Assembly (NCBI RefSeq): GCF_943736985.1
Contig: NZ_CALSFS010000001.1
Coordinates: forward strand, 310,001 to 374,000
Length of the DNA stretch: 64,000 nt
Reading direction: 5' to 3'
DNA from: Clostridium sp. Marseille-Q2269
GTDB lineage: Bacteria > Bacillota > Clostridia > Clostridiales > Clostridiaceae
The translations under genes were made by a program, and so were the position numbers. This document shows positions 46,078 through 55,543 of the stretch, in pieces (the first letter of the stretch is position 1; every line of letters begins with the position of its first letter). The notes beneath the pieces are model-generated. The model searched no databases and was not told the origin of the DNA. It worked only from the letters and a program-made list of their open reading frames with translations.

Positions 46078-47871
46078 TTATATTTCTCTAGTATATTCCT
46101 TTAACCATTCTTTTTCCTCTTCTGTTAAATGAGAAGCAATTTTTTCAAATACTAGTTTGTGATAAGAATTTAAATATGCTTTCTCCTCATAAGTCAATAA
46201 GTCTACATTTACAGCATCTAGATCTATAGGAGCATAAGTTATAGCTTCAAAACTCATAAATTGTCCAAATTCATTTTTCTCATCTTTTTTAACTACTAAT
46301 TCATTTTCTATTCTTATTCCATGTGAACCTTCAATATATATACCTGGCTCATTAGTTATTACATTTCCTTCTTCTATTTGTTCATAATCTAGTTTTCCTA
46401 TGACCTTTTCCCATCTAAATCCCATTGGACCTTCATGAACATTTAATAAAAATCCTACTCCATGGCCTGAGCCACATTTATAATCAATACCTAATTGCCA
46501 TATTGGATTTCTTGCTAATATATCTAGATTATATCCTCTGGCTCCATATAAAAACTTAGCTCTTGATAAGCTTATCATACTTCTTAATACAGTAGTAAAA
46601 TGTTTTTTTAGCTCCTCTGTTAAGTTGCCTAATGCTATAGTTCTTGTTATATCTGTAGTTCCATCACAATATTGACCACCTGAATCTATTAAAAATAAAT
46701 GTTCTGGTTCCAATTTAACATCACTTTCTTTTGTAGCACTATAATGCATCATAGCAGCATGATCTTTGTATCCTGCTATAGTACCAAAGCTTAAATCTAA
46801 AAATCCTTCCTGCTCTTTTCTTAGTTCTGCTAGTTTTTCACTAGCGCTTAATTCTGTTATTTCTTCTTTTTCTATGTTTTTCTTTAACCAATACATAAAT
46901 TTAGTAAAAGCTACTCCATCTTTTACATGACAGTTTTTTAAATTTTCTATCTCTATTTCATTTTTTCTAGATTTCATATATGTGGTTGGATTTATGTCAT
47001 CTATTTTTTCTACTTTTTCTGGAATATCATTATATATACTATAATTAATCTTAGTTGTAAATAATATCACCTTTTCTTTTTCATCTATAGCCTTAACAAA
47101 ATCATATATGCCAAAATAATCTTTTAGGATTACTTTTTCTTTTTCCAAGTCTGATAATATTTCATCATTTAGCTTTGCCTTATCTATAAATAGATAAGTT
47201 TCATTTAGTGTAACTACTGTATAAGAAAGAACTACAGGATTAAATTGAACATCCCCACCTCTTATATTAAAAAGCCATGCTATATCATCAAGACTTGCTA
47301 TAATATTCATAGTAGCCCCTTGCTTTTTCATTTTATCTCTTAATATAGTTATTTTATCTCCTGTACTTACCCCAGCATATTTTAAATCTAATTTAAATGC
47401 TTTTGCATCAGACATACTTGGTCTATCTTTCCATACATCTCCTATTAAATCACAATCATATTTTATCTTCATATTCTTAGATGATAGTTCTTTTTCTAAT
47501 GTTAGTCCATCATAAGCTGATACAACTCTCCCATCAAATCCTACTACACTATTTTCTTTCAAACTATTATATATGTATTGTTCATAGGTAGGAACATTTT
47601 CTTCTCCCATTTTGAACAAAGTTACTCCTGTTCCTTCTAATTCCTTAGCAGCTTGGATAAAGTATCTTCCATCAGTCCAAAGTCCAGCTTCTTCTTTAGT
47701 TACTACTACTGTTCCTGCAGACCCAGTAAATCCTGATATAAATTTTCTACATTTAAAATAATCTCCTACGTATTCACTTTGATGATAATCTGAGGAAGGT
47801 ATAATATAAGCATCTATTCCCTTTTCATCCATAAGTTTTTTAAGTGCACTTATTCTTTCTTTTATGTTCAT
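46078..47871 (-). CDS. pepP: Xaa-Pro aminopeptidase (M24B)
   Basis: 597-aa cytoplasmic metalloenzyme that removes N-terminal residues before proline. Two creatinase-type N-terminal domains (about 1-300) precede the pita-bread catalytic domain, as in the long eukaryote-like form. Metal ligands: the two Asp of DSGGQYCDGTTDITRT, His in GHGVGFLLNVHEGP, and Glu in NEPGIYIEGSHGIRIEN. A short C-terminal domain ends EEEKEWLKEYTREI. Start ATG with GGGGGCAG upstream. Its role in peptide catabolism fits a protein-fermenting organism. Confidence 0.92.
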   Translation of the reverse strand: MNIKERISALKKLMDEKGIDAYIIPSSDYHQSEYVGDYFKCRKFISGFTGSAGTVVVTKEEAGLWTDGRYFIQAAKELEGTGVTLFKMGEENVPTYEQYIYNSLKENSVVGFDGRVVSAYDGLTLEKELSSKNMKIKYDCDLIGDVWKDRPSMSDAKAFKLDLKYAGVSTGDKITILRDKMKKQGATMNIIASLDDIAWLFNIRGGDVQFNPVVLSYTVVTLNETYLFIDKAKLNDEILSDLEKEKVILKDYFGIYDFVKAIDEKEKVILFTTKINYSIYNDIPEKVEKIDDINPTTYMKSRKNEIEIENLKNCHVKDGVAFTKFMYWLKKNIEKEEITELSASEKLAELRKEQEGFLDLSFGTIAGYKDHAAMMHYSATKESDVKLEPEHLFLIDSGGQYCDGTTDITRTIALGNLTEELKKHFTTVLRSMISLSRAKFLYGARGYNLDILARNPIWQLGIDYKCGSGHGVGFLLNVHEGPMGFRWEKVIGKLDYEQIEEGNVITNEPGIYIEGSHGIRIENELVVKKDEKNEFGQFMSFEAITYAPIDLDAVNVDLLTYEEKAYLNSYHKLVFEKIASHLTEEEKEWLKEYTREI

Positions 47872-48355
47872 TTCACTGCCCCCTATCTAAAATTTAATAT
47901 TTATTAAATAGTAACACATTAGATATGCTTAAACAATATATTGTAAGAATTTTTGCACTCTTTTAAATATTATATTAGTGAAATTTATTTTATTATACTT
48001 CAAAATATTTGATATTTATTTTATTTTTTATAGTTTTATTTAAATTTATTTATATATATAAATATTTTATATTTTAATATTGTATAAAAATATAAAATTA
48101 CCCTACATTTATATATGTATATTATGCTATAAATATTTCATCTTATATTTATAAATTATTACTGTATTGTTACAATCTTTATGGTAATACTATTATAGTA
48201 ATAAGTCACAAATTTATTATATAATAAGTAATTTTTTATATGGCAATAGCTTTAAAATTATATTATTTTAAATTTATCAATACTATGTTATAATATACAT
48301 AAATTATAGCAATTATTTATTGTTTTAAATACATATTAGTAAAGGAGTTATACTT
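47872..48355. other. intergenic, AT-rich, possible half-copy of the palindromic element
   Basis: 484 bases with no gene seen. Minus-strand 47929-47960 reads like one core half of the palindromic elements (AAATTCT then ACAATATATTGT), but no terminal repeat is found. The divergent promoters of pepP and the gene at 48356 should be here; neither was assigned. Confidence 0.4.
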
Positions 48356-48763
48356 ATGGGTTTTAAAGAAAAACTTGGATCATACTACACAGACGCATAC
48401 CTAAAAAAATATGGGGATAGAATTACTCAAGTTCAAGGTAATGTAATTTCAGCTAAAGTTGAAAAAAAATCTATACTTTGGATTTTTAATAAAATCACAG
48501 TAATTTTACTTGTAAAACCTGAAAGAAGCAAAAATGTTATCAAATGTACTTATATAAAGAAAAAATGGTTTAAAAAGCCTGAATTTATAAATGTATCACA
48601 GGGAAATTTCATTCTTGTACAAGGTTTGAAAGGTAAAAAAGGTAAAGAAAACAGAGAATCTATTGAAATAATAAATGTTAGAAATATGACTACTAAAAAA
48701 GATTTAATACCTATGGAAGGTAATGTACAAAAAGTTAGAAAAGTACAAAGAGTAAAAAAATAG
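48356..48763 (+). CDS. basic protein of unknown function, 135 aa
   Basis: Starts at ATG behind AAAGGAG and ends inside a strong terminator, so it is a well-formed monocistronic gene. The product is very Lys-rich (highly basic), without signal peptide. Central beta-type segments (GNVISAKVEKKSILWIF, KITVILLVKPE, NVIKCTYIKKKWF, NFILVQGLKGKKGKENRESI) look like a small beta-barrel, OB-like nucleic-acid-binding fold. This is an impression from pattern, not a family match. No neighbouring gene suggests a role. Confidence 0.6.
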   Translation: MGFKEKLGSYYTDAYLKKYGDRITQVQGNVISAKVEKKSILWIFNKITVILLVKPERSKNVIKCTYIKKKWFKKPEFINVSQGNFILVQGLKGKKGKENRESIEIINVRNMTTKKDLIPMEGNVQKVRKVQRVKK

Positions 48764-48792
48764 AACTTAGTTCCATCTAAGTTCTATTTTTT
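48758..48792. terminator. shared terminator of two convergent genes
   Basis: 13-bp stem AAATAGAACTTAG with a 6-nt loop, followed by TTTTTT on the plus side. It contains the stop codons of both the 135-aa gene and the convergent ferritin-like gene. Confidence 0.85.
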
Positions 48793-49347
48793 ATTTATTA
48801 TATGTATATGATCTATTTCCACATTTTTTAAAGCTTGAAAAACTATGTGCAAAGCTTTTGAATTAACATTCTTACTATATTTATTATAATAATTCACTGC
48901 ATGTTTTTCTCTCTTCTCAGCTATTTCTAATAATATATTATCATTATCATATTTATCATAATTTATTTTAGTAAGCTTTGGCATCTCCTTTATACCAGCC
49001 AAATTTTTATGCACCATAGCATGTCCATATTCTATATTAGCTAAGGCTTTAAAAAGTTTTTCTACTTCTTCACTATGAGATAATTGTGAAGCTCTTTTAT
49101 AAAAATCACCATTGAATACTTCTAATTTTACAGCATGATCTAATATTTTACACACCTCTTTAGTAAGCTCGTCCTTTTCTAGTTTATATATAAACTTTTC
49201 CTTAGTTAAATATTTTAAAGGTGCTCCACATATAGGACAAAATCTTATAAAATCAAAAGTATTCTCATGTGAAAAAGCCTCCTTATTAAAACTGTAGTTT
49301 CTTTCATTTATTTCTATGCCACAAATATTACAAAATAACTTTTGCAT
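48784..49347 (-). CDS. rubrerythrin-like protein with N-terminal metal ribbon
   Basis: 187 aa. A four-cysteine ribbon at the N-terminus (Cys6/Cys9 and Cys37/Cys40 in CNICG and CPICG) precedes a ferritin-like four-helix domain (about 60-187) with Glu/His residues spaced as iron ligands (HAVKLE, NIEYGHAMVH, EKREKHAVNYY, NVEIDHIH). The domain order is reversed relative to classical rubrerythrin, whose rubredoxin part is C-terminal, and the 27-residue spacing between Cys pairs is not that of rubredoxin. A role in peroxide or oxygen protection is plausible but not proven. Start ATG with AGGGGG upstream. Confidence 0.72.
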   Translation of the reverse strand: MQKLFCNICGIEINERNYSFNKEAFSHENTFDFIRFCPICGAPLKYLTKEKFIYKLEKDELTKEVCKILDHAVKLEVFNGDFYKRASQLSHSEEVEKLFKALANIEYGHAMVHKNLAGIKEMPKLTKINYDKYDNDNILLEIAEKREKHAVNYYNKYSKNVNSKALHIVFQALKNVEIDHIHIINKK

Positions 49348-49521
49348 AATGTTTCCCCCTATTATATTACTGATTATAATTATACAATAAGCTCCAACTT
49401 TTACCTATACAGTATAACATAACTATAAGAAAAAGCACAAAAATTTTTATTGCTTATTTTAACAGTTTGTTATAAAATTATTGTTGTTATTATAAATTTG
49501 ACATCATAAAGGGAGGATTTT

Positions 49522-50745
49522 ATGAAGAATCGGAAAAAAAGTTCTTTTCTTAATTTAGGAACTGCAATTATAATTTCTATGATATTAGGAATCTTAGTAG
49601 GAGCATTAATGGGAAAAAAAGCTAGTATGTTTGCTCCTTTAGGTAATATCTTTATGCAACTCATAAAGATGGTAATAATGCCTTTAGTATTTTGTTCAAT
49701 AGTTTCTGGAGCATCATCTATTGGTGAAAGTAAATCGGCAGGTAAGATGGGGATTACAACCTTTGTATACTATTTAGCAACTACAGCTATAGCCGTTTGC
49801 ATAGGCCTTTTATTTGGAGAACTATTTAAACCTGGTGCATCAGTTGAAATAGAAGCTTTTAAATCTATGTTCTCAAATGAATTTGCATCTAAGGGACATA
49901 TACCAGGCTTTTGGGAAACTGTACAAGGCTTCATTCCTGACAATCCTATTAAAGCTTTAGTAGAGGGGAACATAATACAAGTTATATTTTTTAGTTTATT
50001 TTTAGGATTTGGTATTTCTTCTTTACCAAAAGAAAAAAAAGAACTGCTAACTAATGTTTTTAATTATACTAATGATGCTTTAATATATGTTATAACAAAA
50101 GTTATGTACGTAGCCCCAATAGGTGTTTTTGCTCTTATGGCAGATGCCACAGGAACCTTTGGATACAAAATATTAAAAAGTTTATTATTCTTGTTAATAG
50201 TAGATATATTAGCTTTATGTGTTCATAACTTTGGAGTTTATTCTTTATTTATTAAACTTCTTTCCAAAACTTCATTAAAAAAATTTTGGAAATCTATATA
50301 TAAAGTTCAATTAATGGCTTTTTCAACGTCTTCATCTATGGCAGCTTTACCTTTAAATATAGAAAGTTGTGAAAATGATTTAGGAGTATCAAAAGAAACT
50401 GCTTCTTTTGTATTACCTTTGGGTGCTACCATTAATATGGATGGTAATGCAATATATTATGCTTTAGTAGCTTGCTTTTTTGCTCAGGTATTTCATATAC
50501 ATCTAGGACCAGCCCAATACATAGCTATAATATTTACAGCAACTATAGGTTCAATAGGACAAGCAGGTGTTCCAGGTCCATCGCTATTAGTTGTAGCAGT
50601 GTTACTAGCTGCAAATATCCCTGTGGTTGGTCTTCCTCTTTTATTTGGTGTAGATAGAATATTTGATATGTTAAGAACATCAGTAAATGTAGTAGGGGAC
50701 GCTTCTTGTGCAGTTATAGTAGAAAAAATTAAACAAACCTCATAA
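49522..50745 (+). CDS. dicarboxylate/amino acid:cation symporter (DAACS family)
   Basis: 407-aa sodium- or proton-coupled transporter of the glutamate/aspartate family. About eight membrane helices and two re-entrant loops. The serine-rich HP1 motif is seen as STSSSMAALP, the TM7 motif as NMDGNAIYY and the HP2 region as IGQAGVPGPS. The exact substrate is uncertain: glutamate, aspartate, serine/threonine or C4-dicarboxylates are all possible. Start ATG with GGGAGG 6 nt upstream. Monocistronic with a strong terminator. It fits an amino-acid-fermenting lifestyle. Confidence 0.9.
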   Translation: MKNRKKSSFLNLGTAIIISMILGILVGALMGKKASMFAPLGNIFMQLIKMVIMPLVFCSIVSGASSIGESKSAGKMGITTFVYYLATTAIAVCIGLLFGELFKPGASVEIEAFKSMFSNEFASKGHIPGFWETVQGFIPDNPIKALVEGNIIQVIFFSLFLGFGISSLPKEKKELLTNVFNYTNDALIYVITKVMYVAPIGVFALMADATGTFGYKILKSLLFLLIVDILALCVHNFGVYSLFIKLLSKTSLKKFWKSIYKVQLMAFSTSSSMAALPLNIESCENDLGVSKETASFVLPLGATINMDGNAIYYALVACFFAQVFHIHLGPAQYIAIIFTATIGSIGQAGVPGPSLLVVAVLLAANIPVVGLPLLFGVDRIFDMLRTSVNVVGDASCAVIVEKIKQTS

Positions 50746-50749
50746 AAAC

Positions 50750-50792
50750 AAAGTGTTTCAAAATAAAGTTTATTTTGAAACACTTTTATTTT
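50750..50792 (+). terminator. terminator of the symporter gene
   Basis: A 17-18 bp perfect stem AAAGTGTTTCAAAATAAA, followed by a T-rich run, 5 nt past the stop. Confidence 0.85.
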
Positions 50793-50935
50793 TTATATTA
50801 TACATTGCTATTTAGTAGAATATATTTTAAATTCTTCTCATATTTATTAAGTGTTAGTATTTTATTAATTTTATATTTTGAAATATTACAACTATATCCT
50901 GCCAATCACTTTATAGGAGTTGAATTATATTTCTT

Positions 50936-52453
50936 ATGCTAAAAAAAAGAAGTACTTTTTTTAAAGAATCTCTTACATTAATAGTTTCTAATTTAACTAC
51001 AGGAATCTTTGGCTTTACCTTCTCTATACTTATCTCTAATAAACTTGGAGCTGAGGGTATGGGACTTTATGGATTAATTATGCCTATTTATGATTTATTC
51101 ATTTGCCTTATAAACGGTGGTATGACTGCAGCCATATCTAGAAATTGTGCTATTTATTTTGGTAAAAATGATTTTGGTAATTTACATAAAACCGTAGAAT
51201 CTACTCTAACTTTTGATACTATATGGGCTATAATTGTGGTATGCTTTGTTTTTATTAATTCTTCTTACATAAGCTCTCATATAATAAAAGACCCTAGATC
51301 ACTTAAAGCTTTGAGAGTTATGTGCCCTGCTATGATTTTTATTGCTCTATCTGCCATATTGAAGGGATATTTTTATTCAATATCAACATCTAAGATTCCT
51401 GCTATTATAGATATAATAGAAAAAGGACTTAGAGTTGTGGTATTTTCTATTATAATTTATTCCTTAAATATTTCTTCAGTATCTGGAACTGTAACCACTG
51501 CTTATACTACTCTAACTATAGGTGAATTTATAAGCTTAATTTTTCTATATATTTTTTATATAAAAAGCAAATTAAAGTATAAATTTAACTATAAAAAATC
51601 CGAAGACGGTCTCCAACTTCTTTTTAATGTACTCATAGTATCTTTACCTTTATGCTTAAATGGTTTTTTAACTACAGCTTTATCTACACTTTCAACGCTT
51701 ATAATACCAAGAAGATTAGTAAGTGCTGGAATAAATTACAAACAAGCTTTAGCGTTGATAGGTAAATTTTCTAATATGGCTTTATCTATACCTTTATTTC
51801 CTTCAATAATATTAATTTCTATTTGTACTATATTAATACCTGATTTATCAGAAAGCATGAGTAAAGGTAATTACTTTTCTATGGAAAATAGGATAGTAAA
51901 AATCATAAAGATAGCCTTAATATTGAGTTTAAGTACTCTAGCTATTTGTGTTGCTATACCTAATGAATTAGGATTTATGTTTTTTAATAGAAAGGATCTT
52001 GGAAATTATATAAGATTTTTATCTTTTTCTGCTCCTTTTGTATATGTATCTACCATCAGTTATGCTATATTAAATGGTATAGGAAAACAAAAAATACTTT
52101 TAAGGAATTCTATAATTGTATCTATAGAAGATTTAATATTATTGTATATATTAACAGGATTATCTTTTATAAATATATATGGATATGGTATTACTTTAAT
52201 AATAACCTCTATAACGTCCATAATACTAAATTTTATAGAAATAAAAAAATATTGTTTTATAAAAATAGATTTACATGAAAAAATAATATACACTTTATGC
52301 ACAGTTTTAGTATATCTTATATTGAACCTTTTAAATAATGTTATATTTATACACAATATTTATATAAAAAATATTTTAATAATATTTCTTGGATTTTTAT
52401 TAATGTTTATGCTTATAAATATTACAAATAAAAACAATAGATTAGCAAAATAA
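50936..52453 (+). CDS. SpoVB/MurJ-like polysaccharide flippase
   Basis: 505 aa, about 14 membrane segments, MVF/MOP superfamily. The N-terminus (LIVSNLTTGIFGFTFSILIS, then NKLGAEGMGLYGLIMPIYDL) and central region are typical of the SpoVB/Wzx branch that flips lipid-linked saccharides outward. It is paralogous to, and convergent with, the gene at 52474-54081, but clearly diverged and poorer in the conserved charged residues. ATG 50936 lies 16 nt from GGAG; an ATT four codons earlier has better spacing, so the true start is uncertain. Substrate unknown. Confidence 0.82.
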   Translation: MLKKRSTFFKESLTLIVSNLTTGIFGFTFSILISNKLGAEGMGLYGLIMPIYDLFICLINGGMTAAISRNCAIYFGKNDFGNLHKTVESTLTFDTIWAIIVVCFVFINSSYISSHIIKDPRSLKALRVMCPAMIFIALSAILKGYFYSISTSKIPAIIDIIEKGLRVVVFSIIIYSLNISSVSGTVTTAYTTLTIGEFISLIFLYIFYIKSKLKYKFNYKKSEDGLQLLFNVLIVSLPLCLNGFLTTALSTLSTLIIPRRLVSAGINYKQALALIGKFSNMALSIPLFPSIILISICTILIPDLSESMSKGNYFSMENRIVKIIKIALILSLSTLAICVAIPNELGFMFFNRKDLGNYIRFLSFSAPFVYVSTISYAILNGIGKQKILLRNSIIVSIEDLILLYILTGLSFINIYGYGITLIITSITSIILNFIEIKKYCFIKIDLHEKIIYTLCTVLVYLILNLLNNVIFIHNIYIKNILIIFLGFLLMFMLINITNKNNRLAK

Positions 52454-52473
52454 TTCTTGCTAATCTATTGTTT
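52434..52473. terminator. shared terminator of the two flippase genes
   Basis: 15-bp stem ACAATAGATTAGCAA, short loop, T-run on the plus strand. It spans the stop codon of the first gene and directly abuts the end of the second. Confidence 0.85.
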
Positions 52474-54081
52474 TTATTTCATTCTTTTTATAATAAAATC
52501 CGGTATTAACTTTCTCAACTTAGAAGGCATCCTATCTAAATCCTTCTTTTTTAATCCTCCTATTAATATCAAGGAATAAGCATATATAAATATGCCTAAT
52601 ATTATAGCCAGCATAGTTGCCACTGCATTAGCTATATAAACTTTCTTAAGCCCAACTATTATACCATTATTAACTACAGTATAAACAGGTACTATTACAA
52701 ATCCCATTATTTGAGCAGATATAAAAGGCCTTATAGCAGGAGTTATAATATTAAAATTCACCTTTAGAGATTTTTTAATCATCCTATGATTTAATATAAT
52801 AGGTATTAAAAAACCAATGGCACTACCATATATTGCTCCCATTATATTTATAGTTGGATTTGCTATTAATAAATAATTAATAGCTATTTTAAAACATATT
52901 CCTATAACAGAATATAATGTAGCAGCATAAAGTTTACCTATACTTTGAAGTATAGTAGTTTGTATTTGGGCTACAGCCATTAAAACTAATACTATAACCC
53001 CATATTTCATTATATCTACACCGCCACCTATATGTAACATACTATATATAGGTTTTGCTAAGAAACCTAATCCCACAGCAGCTGGTATAGAAATTAAAAA
53101 ACAAGATTTAAAAGCATAATTTATATTATTTTTAACCTGTTTTTTATCTCCTTTTGCTGCTGCCGCCGCTATAACAGGAAGCACCGCCATAGAAAGAGAA
53201 CTTATAATAGCTATTGGAACATTTATAAGTTGCTGGTACTTAGCTAAATACCCGTAGAGTACAGTGGCATTTACTTCATTAAATCCACCCACCATAAGTC
53301 TTGCTTTTGTATTATATAAATCAACCAAAGCTCCTGCAGAATTCATGCCTACACACAATGTTATTGGCAATCCATAGTGTACAATTTTTTTCATTAAATA
53401 TGCCATGCTATATTTTTCATCTTTTATATTACTTTTATCTCTTACTTTTATAGCTCCGTCTTTTTTATGACAATAAATTAAAAACAAAGCAGAAACCAAC
53501 GCTCCTAAAGAAGTTCCAACGGTACCGCCTGCACATCCTGCCTCTAAACCATATTTTATAAACATGACTGCAAATAATAAAGAAAATATTATATTTACAA
53601 GTTGCTCTATAACCTGAGATATTGCAGTAGGTGTCATATTACCCATACCTTGAAAATATCCTCTATAAGCAGAAGAAACAGATGTGAATAATATAGATGG
53701 TGCTAAAGCTAATACTGCTAATTGAGCTTTTTCATATCCTATAATCTTAGATAACACTCCTGATGCACAAACAGTAAATAAAGCCATGATAAATCCTAAA
53801 AATAGTAACATATATCTAGCTATTCTAAAAGACTTTAGGGCATCTTTATAGTTTTCTGTTGCTATAAGCTCTGATACAAGCTTAGATATGGCCACAGGTA
53901 TACCAGAATTAGTTAAAACAAATATAAATGCAAAAATCTGATAAGCAGCCATATAAATACCATACCCTTGATCTGTAAGTATATTTATTAATGCCGGTAT
54001 GTAAATTAAAGAAAAAACTTTTGCCAACATTCCCGCTATAGATAATATGGCAAATCCTTTAGTTACTGATTGCTTTTTCAT
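52474..54081 (-). CDS. stage V sporulation protein B-like flippase
   Basis: 535 aa with about 14 membrane segments, MOP superfamily. The start KGFAILSIAGMLAKVFSLIYIP with GYGIYMAAYQIFAFIF and the loop SSAYRGYFQGMGNMTPTA are characteristic of SpoVB/YtgP/MurJ lipid II flippases in Firmicutes. SpoVB is needed for spore cortex; a general lipid II (MurJ) role is the alternative. Start ATG with GGGGAG 6 nt upstream. It lies 32 nt downstream of the RluA-family gene on the same strand and may be co-transcribed with it. Confidence 0.85.
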   Translation of the reverse strand: MKKQSVTKGFAILSIAGMLAKVFSLIYIPALINILTDQGYGIYMAAYQIFAFIFVLTNSGIPVAISKLVSELIATENYKDALKSFRIARYMLLFLGFIMALFTVCASGVLSKIIGYEKAQLAVLALAPSILFTSVSSAYRGYFQGMGNMTPTAISQVIEQLVNIIFSLLFAVMFIKYGLEAGCAGGTVGTSLGALVSALFLIYCHKKDGAIKVRDKSNIKDEKYSMAYLMKKIVHYGLPITLCVGMNSAGALVDLYNTKARLMVGGFNEVNATVLYGYLAKYQQLINVPIAIISSLSMAVLPVIAAAAAKGDKKQVKNNINYAFKSCFLISIPAAVGLGFLAKPIYSMLHIGGGVDIMKYGVIVLVLMAVAQIQTTILQSIGKLYAATLYSVIGICFKIAINYLLIANPTINIMGAIYGSAIGFLIPIILNHRMIKKSLKVNFNIITPAIRPFISAQIMGFVIVPVYTVVNNGIIVGLKKVYIANAVATMLAIILGIFIYAYSLILIGGLKKKDLDRMPSKLRKLIPDFIIKRMK

Positions 54082-54112
54082 AATGTACTCCCCATCCCAT
54101 ACTTATATATTA

Positions 54113-55066
54113 TTAGAACTTAAACACATCTTTTTTTATTTTCTTAAAAATAGGTGGTAAAGTTTCTGCTATGGTTTTATTTTTCATATATTCTAAATTG
54201 CCCATAGTTTCTCTAAATATAAGTTTATAGGAATATAAATATTGATAACTTAATCCATATTTATTGTGGAAGAAACTATTTAGCTTTTTATCTCCATATT
54301 TAGAGTCTCCTACTATAGGATTTCCTAAATGACTTAAATGAGCTCTAAGTTGATGACTTCTTCCTGTTAAAAGTTGTATCTCTATAAATGAAAAAGATCC
54401 ACAAGTTTGAATAGTTTTAACATTCATTGCTATTTTTTTAGTATTAGGTTTTGATTCATTATATATCTTAGACATATTCATATCTTCATTTTTAGATATA
54501 TAAGCTTCATAAGTACCATCTTTAATTCTACCCTTTACTAAAGATGAATAATATTTTTCTATTTTTCTGTCTCTTATCATTTCATTTAAATTTTTTAATG
54601 ATTCATAATTCTTACCGAATATAACTATACCAGAAGTATTTCTGTCTAATCTATTGCAAGGTGCTGGTGTAAAAGTAACCTCTAGCTCTGGAGTGTAATC
54701 CCCTTTATCATAAAGATAAGACAGCACATAGTCTGTTAAAGTAGGCTCTCCTTCTTTCTTATCTGAATGAACTAAAACTCCTGGCCATTTTTCTACCAAT
54801 ACCATATTTTCATCTTCATATGTAATCTTAAGATTATTATCTATTCTAACAAATTTCTTTTTTTCTCCTTTAGATTTTACATTAAAAGATTCTACTAAAT
54901 CTCCTTCTTCAATAAAATACTTTTCCTTAGACTTTTTACCATTAACCTTTATTTCACCTTTTCTTATAGACTTATATATAGCACTTAAAGGTACATCTTT
55001 AAGCCATTTTCTACAAAATTTATCTAATCTTTGCCCTGCTTCATTAGCTCCTATTACTATTTTCAT
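54113..55066 (-). CDS. RluA-family pseudouridine synthase
   Basis: 317 aa. An N-terminal S4 domain (about 12-75, GQRLDKFCRKWLKDVPLSAI, GEIKVNGKKSKEKYFIEEGD) and the RluA catalytic domain with the active Asp in NRLDRNTSG, plus LTGRSHQLRAHLSHLG. The CNRLDRNTSG block and overall pattern are closer to RluC (23S positions 955/2504/2580) than to RluD, but the target is not certain. Start ATG with AAGGAG upstream. It precedes the SpoVB-like gene. Confidence 0.88.
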   Translation of the reverse strand: MKIVIGANEAGQRLDKFCRKWLKDVPLSAIYKSIRKGEIKVNGKKSKEKYFIEEGDLVESFNVKSKGEKKKFVRIDNNLKITYEDENMVLVEKWPGVLVHSDKKEGEPTLTDYVLSYLYDKGDYTPELEVTFTPAPCNRLDRNTSGIVIFGKNYESLKNLNEMIRDRKIEKYYSSLVKGRIKDGTYEAYISKNEDMNMSKIYNESKPNTKKIAMNVKTIQTCGSFSFIEIQLLTGRSHQLRAHLSHLGNPIVGDSKYGDKKLNSFFHNKYGLSYQYLYSYKLIFRETMGNLEYMKNKTIAETLPPIFKKIKKDVFKF

Positions 55067-55543
55067 GAAAACACTCCTTACAGTACAACTTTATTATTTA
55101 TATATTATGCATCCTTGTAATTCCTATGTAGTATACCCTTTCTTATTTTTGCTAAAAATGCACAATTTCCTTCTAAATTATGTAATTTATGATTATAATG
55201 TATATACTAACAACTTATTATATATTACTATCATATTTTTATCAAGTAAAGAAACCTCTGACCATCATTAGCTTTATGAATAATAATATAATAATTTTAA
55301 TATTATATTATCCTTTCTTAACAAAATTTAATTTATATACTAGCTCAATATATAAACTAAGCATACTAATCTAACAAACTTACTTAAATGAAATATCTCC
55401 CTAAAGCAGAATCTTGATAAAATCTACCTTAGAGAGATCTCATAATACATCTCAAATAAATTTTTATTATCTAACGTTACTTATTTAAGCCCAATACTTT
55501 CAATTAAACTACATATTATTCTTATTTATACTATTAAAATATA
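55067..55543. other. intergenic with one hairpin
   Basis: 477 bases, AT-rich, no credible gene. The hairpin at 55395-55438 (minus-strand ATCTCTCTAA...TTTAGGGAGAT with further pairing inside) lies 106 nt past the amidohydrolase stop and probably ends that transcript, though the T-run is poor. The promoter of the RluA-family gene lies at the left end. Confidence 0.5.

Noticed and set aside
55395-55438. A riboswitch or T-box downstream of the RluA-family gene
   Set aside because: Only one imperfect hairpin is present, with no conserved riboswitch core, and it fits better as the end of the amidohydrolase transcript.
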